Part shown: in pieces, positions 56,773 through 64,000 of the stretch
Numbering within the stretch: position 1 is the first letter of the stretch
Layout: every line of letters begins with the position of its first letter
Assembly (NCBI GenBank): GCA_016858145.1
Contig: JAEHOE010000002.1
Location: 2,852,001-2,916,000, forward strand
DNA length: 64,000 bases
Direction: 5' to 3'
From: Edaphochlamys debaryana
Taxonomy: Eukaryota > Chlorophyta > Chlorophyceae > Chlamydomonadales
The notes under the pieces: model-generated
Databases searched by the model: none
What the model was told of the DNA's origin: nothing
The model's input: the letters and a program-made list of their open reading frames with translations, nothing else
Position numbers and translations under genes: made by a program

Positions 56773-59657
56773 TCAAGCTCTCCGCCATGCGCGGTAGAGC
56801 GCGTAGCTCAGCCCCCCCACCAGCGCCAGAGCGGTGGAGAGCACTCCTGCGCCCACCAGCGGCACTCCGTAGGAGGCGTTACGGATGAACTGGGGTGGAG
56901 GGGGGCAGGCGGTAGGGGGGCAGGGTTGGGAGTGGGGGAGAGTGAGGCACGGGGTTGTGAAGGGGTCATGGTGAGGCACCCCGCACGGGCGAGCAACGCA
57001 CAGGTAAGATGGGGAGGGAACCGTGCAGGTGAGTCACTCGTGATGAGCACTCCGAGGGGCATTCCGAGGGAAGTTAACAGATGCGAATAAGAGAGGGCTG
57101 GCATGTAACAGGTTATCGAGCACTCTGATGAGGCTCTGCGGAGCCAGCGCCAGCGCTGAAGACATGGGGCGGGGGGCACAGCACACCAGCCCAAGGTCCG
57201 AGCCAGGCGAACCCCTGGCGTGGGCCCGCACGCAAACTGCTCCACAGCCGACGAGCCTTGCCTTGCTCAGTGCCGCCAACTCCGCCTTCATCTCCTCCTC
57301 TGACTCCCCTTGCGGGAAGGGGACGTCCGGCACCGGTGTCCCGAGGAACCTGGTGGGAGGACGAGGGGCCACAAGGGGGATGATCACCACTTCGCAACAG
57401 TCGACGTCTGCGAGCATCAGGGCACAATGCCGAGCTAGTGCCCTATAACACATCTCTGTGCAAGCCAGGACCGGTGCAGCCGCCGGTGCTCACTTGCACA
57501 GCGGGCCCCATCCGTCCTTGGGGCTGAGCTCCAGCAGCTGCTTCTTGGGCACCACCTGGGGGGACGGAGGGGAAAGGGAGGGAAGGGAAGGTGGGATCGT
57601 GTGTGTTTCGGCACGTATGCGTGTCCTGGGGCTGAGCTCCAGCAGCTGCCTCTTGGGCACCACCTGGGGGGGACGGAGGGGAAAGGGAAGGGAAGGGAAG
57701 GGGAGGGGGGATCGTGTGTGTTTCGGCGCGTGGGTGTGCCTGTGGAGGAGAGCGGGTGTGGTTGCGCACGCAGCATGAGCAGCTTCTCTTCCGGCATCCC
57801 GGCCCCACCTTCTTGATGTGCTTCACGTGGGCCTCCACGATCTTCCGCACCGCCTCCTTGTCCTCGAACTTGCCTGCGAGCCACCAGGAGGGCAATGAGG
57901 ATGGAGACAGCGTGATGAGTAGCGAGTAAGAGCTACGCAGATGCGACCCATCCTCCTGCCCCCTTTCAAGCGCTACGCCGCCCTCGCGGAATCGCCTGAA
58001 CTCCACGCCTGCCTTGAACCCTCCTGCCCCATGGGCGCGCCCCAGGATCGTCTTGCACCTTGCGCCCCGCCGTCGAACCCTGCCCATCTCCCTCCGGTCA
58101 CCCGCTTACCTTGCATGAATCCGTCCCACACCACAGTGCGTGTCATGTCGTACCTGCGGGGCATGCATGGCATGGCGTGGGAGGGCGGGGCGGGAATCGT
58201 GAGGGGTGCCTGTTGCGTGCCCGCAACCCTCCCACGCCTCCAGGTGCAAGTTTGCATGCCTCTATGTGCAGATGTCCTTTCCGTCACTCAAGACCTAAAA
58301 CCTTACGAGAGCAACCCACATCCCAGAGCGGGATCCGCACCCCACCTTCACCCCCAGACCATCCCACGCCGCCGCGCCCCACCCTCACCCACCAGAGCTG
58401 TATGTGCTTGAACAGCGGCAGCACCGTGGTGTGGGGCGCGGGCCGGAACGCGGCCGGGTCCGCCGTCGGAGCCAGGCAGTCTTTCACACTGGCATACCTG
58501 GGGTCGTGCAGGCGGGGGGCAGGCGGGGGGCAGGCGGGCGTGAGGGCGTGAGGGCGTGAGGGCGTGCAGGCGTGCTGCAGGTGTGCGGTTCCGAGGCAGA
58601 GTCGCACTACGACCATCCCCGCTGCGCTCACGTGCACGCACGCGCGCACGCATGTCAACCCTCTCCGCTTGGGGTAACCACGCCCGCGCACCAGCCGTCA
58701 AAGTCTCGTGTGGTGAGGATCACTTTGGCGGCGGGATAGGCCTGCGGGGAGCGGGCCATTCAGGCAGCGGAGGAGTTCAGCTCAAGGGAAGCGGGTACCG
58801 GTAGCAAGCTCCCAGTGTCAGTACGACACGGACACCACGTGATGTACGGCAGTTGCCGTACCTTGAGTAGCTCCTCTATGAAGAAGCAGCCGGGGGCGCT
58901 GACGAGGCCCAGGTACGGATCGAGCACCGGGCCCCACTCCACTGGCGAACCGGTCCTGCGGGGCAGGGGCCAAGGCAAGGGCGACGTCACTTGGATGCAG
59001 TGCTAGAAGCTGCTGAAGGTATGACTCACCCGGCTGTACTGCAGCTCCTACGGCATGCCGGATCACCGCTGGGGCCAGGGCTAGCCCTCAAGGGGTTGGC
59101 GAGGGCCCTCAAGCCCTCATGCCCCCTGCCACGAGGCCTACAGAGGGCTACTACTTGACCCCTGAAGGTCCCTTGTCCTGAGCCGGGGGCCCCGTCCGGA
59201 CCGGACTCCTGTGGGTACCCAGGCCCCTAGGCCCTAGCAGACCCAGGTTCGAATGGGGCTCACTTCTTGGCCTCCCACGCTGCTAGGAAGAGCGCTGGCT
59301 CCCGGTTGTCGTTGTTCTTCAGAATGCTGGTCATGTGCATGCAGGGCGCAACGCCCAGCTGCTCTAAAGCGGCCAGGAGGGACCCGGTGCCCGCCAGCGG
59401 CTGCAGGGGTCAGGTGCGCGGTAGGGCGGGGCACGCGGGGGCGGGAGGATGGGGCGGGCGGGAGGGTGTTGCGGGCAGTGTCGGCGCATATCAGAGCTCC
59501 AGTGATGCATAACGATGGTGAAGGGCTACAGGTCATACGCGTGCAGCGAGGAGCGGGCGCCCGCTTGCGGCTCCGCGATGCTTGCGGTGATGGCACTTGG
59601 CACTCGCCCTCTCGCGTCGACACCCACCAGGCCAGCGCCAACAATCATAGAAGACAT
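56773..59657 (-). CDS. Sulfotransferase-family (Sulfotransfer_4-like) protein with C-terminal membrane anchor
   Basis: The ten-exon model on the minus strand is 59657-59628, 59400-59264, 58955-58862, 58741-58692, 58497-58393, 58153-58110, 57873-57809, 57555-57494, 57349-57262 and 56889-56773. It totals 792 nt and encodes 263 aa, with all phases consistent. The N-terminus MSSMIVGAGL-PLAGTGSLLAALEQLG corresponds to the PAPS-binding loop of the family (usually PRTGTxSL). Then come CMHM, EWGPVLDPYLG, YPAAKVILTTRDFDGWYASV (the characteristic RD..W..S step) and a long helical part. The C-terminus VPLVGAGVLSTALALVGGLS followed by YALYRAWRRA is a tail anchor. These enzymes transfer sulfate from PAPS, but here the loop Arg and Thr are replaced (LAGT), so activity is doubtful. 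The exon 9 donor is GC. The gene converges with the cyclase gene. Confidence 0.72.
57517..57730 (-). repeat. 107-bp tandem duplication containing most of a sulfotransferase exon
   Basis: The block ggggctgagctccagcagct through caccacctgggggg and the following aagggaagg/tcgtgtgtgtttcgg stretch occurs twice, 107 bases apart (from about 57520 and about 57627). The right copy reads VVPKRQLLELSPRT on the minus strand after an intact acceptor but has no donor. The left copy is the true exon 8 (VVPKKQLLELSPKDGWGPLC). Confidence 0.75.
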
Positions 59658-59930
59658 AGTAACTGGACAAGGCGTTATCTGTCGTGGGGTATCGAGGTCG
59701 CTGATTGGTCGGGATGCTTGGGCCTCGCGTCTCAGTTTCGCGTTGTCGGAGGCAGGTGTTGGCACACACAAGAAAAACCTATAAGTGATAAGCTGGGACG
59801 CGTCCGCCCCAAACCCTACGGATGCCACACCCGCACGTATTGCATGTTTCCCTTGACCGCCCACACCCCGAAAGAAGGTGCCGGACTTTTGCAAACTCCG
59901 TACGCCCGAGCCTGGGACTCTATACCATAA

Positions 59931-60888
59931 GGGTGCGTTCACATCTGACCGAAATCGGCTGACCGAAACCCGCTATTGCTGACCGGAATGACCGTAATGC
60001 GTTCACACCATGCGACCGATATTGCATTTCTATTTCCATCAAACACGTTCCTTCTGCAAAACTCGTTTGTGACCAAAAGATCGCAAACAGCGACCAGAAA
60101 GACAAAAACAGACCGCGCGCCCACCAGGCTTGCACGCAGTCGCTTCAGCAAGCTTGTCAACCTGTCATGTATCTATGTGGGTCACCCGGTACATAGCGTA
60201 GACTATCAGCTCGTCGCGAGCGCGGCGACGACTGTTGATCGTGGCGATGGATCACAGCCACGAGCTGTATTCTTATGACGAGGATGTGGGGGATCTCGAG
60301 TACAACCCAGACGACGACACAATACCCGCTGCTATGCCGGGGGCGTGGCAGGGGTACGAGGAGGACGGGGCAGACCTTCCACAGGCCTCCCCCGGCGAGC
60401 TGGCGGACGCACGCCTGGCCAATGCGGAAGCCGAGGCGAATGGGCTGCTAGTGCAAGGACCGCGTCAGCGAAAGGCCAGCTTGCGGGCTAGCAGCTGCTC
60501 TGGATCAGCGGGGGACAGCGATGAGGAGGGGGAGGGTTTCGAGGGGGGAGGGGGAAGGCGGGGCCGGAAGCCAAAGTATGAGACGGAGGAGGCGAGGAAG
60601 GCGGCGCCTCTGCGTCCATCGCAGCAAACCCAGTATCACAGATGTAGGGCAGAGGTTTGCTAGCAAGTGTTGGGCCCCGACAAGCTCAAGGAAGCGTAGC
60701 AGTAGAAGTGACCCGAGCGACCCACGCGCTGAGGGCGAGTGTGGGCGCTTTGCGATCGTCTATATGTATTGGAAAGTGCGCGAACAGTGGTGTGAACGCG
60801 CACGGCTGATTTTAATCATTTCGGTCACTTGCGGTCAGCGGTCGCATTCCAGTCATTTCTATCTCGGTCACCAGGTGTGAACGCACCC
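59931..60888. mobile_element. PIF/Harbinger-like DNA transposon, 958 bp, non-autonomous
   Basis: Terminal inverted repeats begin GGGTGCGTTCACATCTG on the left and GGGTGCGTTCACACCTG on the right (read inwards, one mismatch in 17). They are flanked by the 3-bp target duplication TAA (59928-59930 and 60889-60891), the signature of the PIF/Harbinger superfamily. Subterminal regions are dense in GACCG/GGTCA motifs on both sides (possible transposase-accessory binding sites). The interior encodes only a fragment of an accessory protein and no transposase, so it needs help in trans. The well-preserved ends and exact target duplication suggest a fairly recent insertion. Confidence 0.85.
60247..60663 (+). 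CDS. Truncated accessory-protein fragment inside the PIF/Harbinger-like element
   Basis: The frame is 138 codons from the Met at 60247 to a stop at 60661-60663. It starts MDHSHELYSYDEDVGDLEYN, is strongly acidic, and contains a basic patch RRGRKPKYETEEARKAA that resembles the start of a DNA-binding domain. The sequence then degenerates (PLRPSQQTQ). Autonomous Harbinger elements carry a second gene for a Myb/SANT-like protein besides the transposase; that this is its first exon is inference. The end of the frame is probably the point of internal deletion. Confidence 0.45.
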   Translation: MDHSHELYSYDEDVGDLEYNPDDDTIPAAMPGAWQGYEEDGADLPQASPGELADARLANAEAEANGLLVQGPRQRKASLRASSCSGSAGDSDEEGEGFEGGGGRRGRKPKYETEEARKAAPLRPSQQTQYHRCRAEVC

Positions 60889-60891
60889 TAA

Positions 60892-62206
60892 GCAAAGTCC
60901 GTCGCTACGCTCTGGGCTAGTCGGCGGGTCCGGTGCTGTGCTCTGCGCTATTTGCGAGTCAAGGTCGCGCAAGCTGTCTTGCGCACCGACCTCCCGCTTG
61001 CACCCCTAGAGCCTCAAGCTGATACAGACGGAGTTTCGGTGCTAATCGGGGCAAACGGTAGGCCGCGAGGAGGCCTGGAGGCAACCCTGGCAAACTCCGA
61101 TTGGCCAAACTCCGTTTTGCCAAATCCCAAACTCTGGCAGCTTCCGTGGGCGGTCAAGGGAAACATGCAATACCAGCTCGCCCCCTCCCCCGGCGTTGGC
61201 CAATTGCCCCGCTGTCTATAGCAACACCTGCCTCACGTTCCACAACAAGACGCTTCGCGCTATGTTGCTGTCATCTACCCCTGCCCAAACCCGCGTATGG
61301 TGATTTCCCCCCAACCGCCAATCACTACAGCCGACGAAAACGACGAACTGTTCGTTGACTGGGGCTGTCGAAGGCCCTGCAACAGCAGTAGCTAGCTCTA
61401 CATGCATCGACCCAACCCCAATCAAGGCAGCCCAGCTGCCTTGGCACAGGTCAGACGGTGATTGTCCCTTTCCATAAGTTCAACTAACAAGGTGTCTGTC
61501 CTCCTCAGGACAGGGAAAAGGGCCGAGCCCCCAACCCCGCGCACCCCTGACCCCACGAGGCCGGGCAGCACTGGGGCCGTGCAATCAAGCAAGCACTACG
61601 CGCCACAGCGCACGGACTGAACCCACGCCGCCATAAGTTAGGGGACAACCCCATTCCCATGTCCGACAGACAACGAAGACTTCAGGTCAACGCAAAATGC
61701 AGACTCCCAGATGCATGATTAGACCACGGTCCCGGCCTTGGACGACAAAGCCGCAAGCCCTACGGTACAACACCTTGCCCTTGACCCTGCGTACTCGCCT
61801 CTTCTTAGCATGCAGCACTCGCCCCCAACTTGCATACCCCTTGGCTGTACCAAACCCGTGACCCTTGGGCCCTGCACTGACCAGACTACTTCCACTGGTG
61901 CAGACCACTGTCCAGTGCCATGGACAATACGACCACCTGTTACGCCTCACGCGTTGCGCCTGGAGCTCATCGGCCCCGGCCTAACCCTGCTGCCATCAGT
62001 GCACCCCACCCCACACCCTGGAGCCGAGCGTGCCCTTGCTCTGCATTGTACCCCATGCCGTGGCGGCTGGCGACCCTGGCCCTGGCCCCAACCGCCAACC
62101 ACCAACCTCCCCAACAGCCTCCATCCTGCTTGCTGTGACGCGGCAACCTTTTGAAGGCGCGATGATTTCTTGACCCTAGGTAACGCCCTGTCCTGCCATG
62201 GGTCCC
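60892..62206. other. Spacer between the inserted element and the inverted LRR copy
   Basis: There is no gene. It contains the right arm of the inverted repeat (about 61095-61325), the inverted LRR 3'-flank repeat (about 61484-61650), and about 550 bases of unassigned sequence before the stop of the minus-strand LRR copy. Confidence 0.45.
61484..61650 (-). repeat. LRR-unit 3'-flank repeat, inverted copy
   Basis: The reverse complement matches 19361-19505, including ctgtggcgcgtagtgcttgc, ggccccagtgctgcccggcc and cctgtcctgaggaggacag. Together with the adjacent LRR gene copy it shows that a gene plus its 3' flank was duplicated in inverted orientation about 43 kb away. Confidence 0.72.
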
Positions 62207-64000
62207 TCAAAAAGTGCTGACCTCCAACGCTGGCACTTGCTCCCGGAGGCGATTGGCCAGGGACCGCACTCGTTCCCTATCCGACGCGCATCCCCAGCCT
62301 CTGTAGAACAGGTGGAGAGCCAGGCGCCTGCCCTCAGGCCGTGCCCGGGCCAGGGCGACGAGGGACTCCAGCACCTGGTCCCTCAGCTCGGTGCTGGCCG
62401 GGTCGCCTCCGGCCCAGGGCGTGGCGTCGAGGGTGACTTCCTTGAGGTGAGGCAGGCCCGCCAGCAGCGGCAGCGCCGGGGGAGGGAGCTGGCAGGGCGG
62501 CTCGAAGTGAAGGAGCTGTGGCGCCCGGGCCGGCAGATGGGGCAAAATGAGGACTGAGTTCCTGGTGGCAAGGGTTGCCTTTGGAGAACAGTGAAGGGCA
62601 AGGAGCTGACCAGGCCTACGCACATGCACCTGCCACGCTATGATGTCCCAGATTAAGATCTGCCCTGCCGTACCTCCAGATTCTCCAGGCCGTCCCGCAT
62701 CGTCTCGACGTCCTGGTACGACAGGCAGATGCCCTTGAGCGTCAGCCGGGTCAGGCCCAGGGCCCCGACCTCCCGCAGCCAGCGGCCGTAGTTGGGCCTG
62801 CCTGGGCCCATGCCCGCAGCGCCGCCCACGGGCTGCAGGAGACGGTCCGCCTCCTTGGCTTCGAAGGAGATGCGCAGCCCACTCTTCAACAGCCCGTGCT
62901 GGCGGACAAAGCTCAGGGCCCCGCACAGCGCCTCCTCAGCGGCGGGCAGCAGGGCTGTGGAATCGAGCTCGTCGGCCAACTCATCTTCTGCGTTCGGGAA
63001 TCCCGTGTGGCGCCCGGGGCGGAGCGTAAACCTGTCTGCCCTAGACTCTTGGTCGAAGCATAGACCGCGGGGCAGCTCCAGTCCGGCTAAAGCCTCCAGA
63101 TAATCGTCCCTTGAGTCAGTGGAGAAGTCCCCCCATATCCCGAGCCCCAGCTCCCACAGCCCCGCCGGCAGCCGCCAGCGGGGGATGCTGGTCAGGGGCT
63201 GGGACAGCTCCTGGGCTGGGAGGGTGAAGCCCCCCACGCTGAGGCGGGTCAGGGAGCTCAGGGCCTCGGCCAGCTCTGCCACCTCCAGGCTAGTGCGCGG
63301 GATCTCGAGCCTCTGCAGGCCCTGCAGGGGCGCGAAGACCGAAGGGCTGAGCGGCAGGTTTGAGCTGTGGTAGCTTAGCGCGAGGCTGGTGAGGCGTGTG
63401 AGGGCGGCGGTGAGGGCGGGCAGGAGCGAGGGGGCGCAGGCGCGGAGAGAGAGGGCGGTGAGGTGGGTAAGAGGCGTGAGCTCCTCAACGGGCTCCCGGT
63501 CGTCCCACTCCGGCTCTCCCTCATCGCTTCCAAAGAGCATGAGGCTCTCGAACTGGAGACTCCTCAGCTGCGTGTGTTGCCGCAGGACGGCTGCGAAGCC
63601 GGGCGAGAGGCGCTCAAGCCTCTAGTCCTTGTTGACTATGAGGGCCGTCAGGCGGGGCAGCAGCGGAACGAGGTCGCCTGCCTCCTCGGCGTCCGCTGCC
63701 TCACTGACGCCGTCACCCGCTCCTGCTGCTGCGGCCCCTCCCACGCCCCACAAGGCCCTCTCTCCGTGCGGCCCCCCCGCGAAGACGTTGTAACCCGACC
63801 CCGCTGCCGCCCCTTCCTCGTCCGAGGAGGCGCCCCCGTCCTCGTACCACGCGGCGCCCCCTCCTCCGCCCCAGGAATCGCCGCATACCATGTCCCAGAA
63901 GGAACCGCCACCCTCCGGCGCCGAGCGCACACCGAGTAGTAGCGCCAGGCCCCGCGCCGCCTCGAAACAGGCACGCGGGTTGAGCTTGTGGCCATTCCCC
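62207..64000 (-). pseudogene. F-box-like/LRR family unit 5 (partial, nonsense codon)
   Basis: On the minus strand the LRR exon runs from the window edge (ACFEAARGLALLLGV) to the donor after NLEV (exon end 62674). The last exon is 62515-62207 (LLHFEPPCQLPPPALPLL ... ALEVSTF-stop). All LRR blocks of the family are present (HLTALSLRACAPSLLPAL, GLQRLEIPRTSLEV, AEEALCGALSFVRQHGLL). An in-frame TAG at 63624-63622 interrupts the exon between LTALIVNKD and RLERLSPGFAAVL; the frame is the same on both sides, so it is a point nonsense change. This copy has a long Gly/Ala/Asp-rich insert (about 63680-63900) not seen in the tandem units. F-box-like exons, if present, lie beyond the window. Confidence 0.72.

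Larger units (their letters stand above)
59697..61325. repeat. Diverged long inverted repeat (arms about 59697-59905 and about 61095-61325)
   Basis: A perfect 28-bp inverted match (59837-59864 against 61146-61173) is the best-preserved part. Outward from it the arms share further pieces in the same order, for example ggcaggtgttg and tgattgg blocks. The interior holds the PIF/Harbinger-like element and about 250 bases of other sequence. The left arm sits just upstream of the sulfotransferase start, so it forms part of that promoter. Confidence 0.65.

Noticed and set aside
59160..59262. tRNA-like B-box (ggttcgaat) near 59247
   Set aside because: No A-box at the right distance and no acceptor-stem pairing; it lies in intron 2 of the sulfotransferase-family gene.

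Overview
The window looks like nuclear DNA of a GC-rich green alga (chlorophyte, probably Chlorophyceae or a close relative). The signs are intron-dense genes with short GT-AG introns and a few GC-AG introns, a strong G/C preference at third codon positions, an RWP-RK transcription factor, a membrane class III cyclase with animal/protist-type GAF and phosphodiesterase modules, and homopolymeric Gln/Gly/Ala tracts. I cannot name the species. All gene models are spliced by eye from splice-site consensus, reading-frame phase and protein similarity. No transcript or database evidence was available.

Layout. (1) 1.2-18.8 kb: a head-to-tail array of an F-box-like/leucine-rich-repeat (LRR) gene family. 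It has four five-exon units starting about every 4.3-4.4 kb, preceded by a solitary 3' exon; promoters and 3' flanks were duplicated with the genes. Only unit 2 (7188-9903, 693 aa) reads intact. Units 1, 3 and 4 each carry a 1-2 nt deletion in the long LRR exon. (2) 22.1-27.4 kb, plus strand: a Gln-rich RWP-RK transcription factor (nine exons, about 1144 aa). (3) 31.2-38.7 kb, minus strand: a non-canonical poly(A)/terminal uridylyl transferase with a 610-residue low-complexity tail (12 exons, about 1090 aa). One of its introns holds an antisense 328-bp copy of part of the first exon of the next gene. (4) 39.2-53.6 kb, plus strand: a giant 27-exon gene (about 2943 aa). It joins a voltage-sensor-like membrane domain, a class III guanylyl cyclase, a cyclic-nucleotide-type GAF domain and a phosphodiesterase fold whose metal-binding histidines are mostly gone. 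(5) 56.8-59.7 kb, minus strand: a small sulfotransferase-family protein with a C-terminal membrane anchor (ten exons, 263 aa). (6) 59.7-61.3 kb: a diverged inverted repeat with a 958-bp PIF/Harbinger-like element (TAA target duplication) between its arms. (7) 62.2-64.0 kb, minus strand: a further LRR-family copy running off the edge, broken by a nonsense codon. It carries the same 3' flank as unit 4 but inverted, so the two ends of the window are linked by a segmental duplication.

How it fits together. The transferase and the cyclase gene are divergent and share about 500 bp of promoter. The cyclase and sulfotransferase genes converge. The cyclase gene is the most unusual system here: it suggests a membrane-potential-responsive or ectodomain-responsive cGMP producer with a built-in cyclic-nucleotide sensor and a dead phosphodiesterase acting as a regulatory or scaffold fold. 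The LRR array is a birth-and-death gene family caught with one functional copy among relics.
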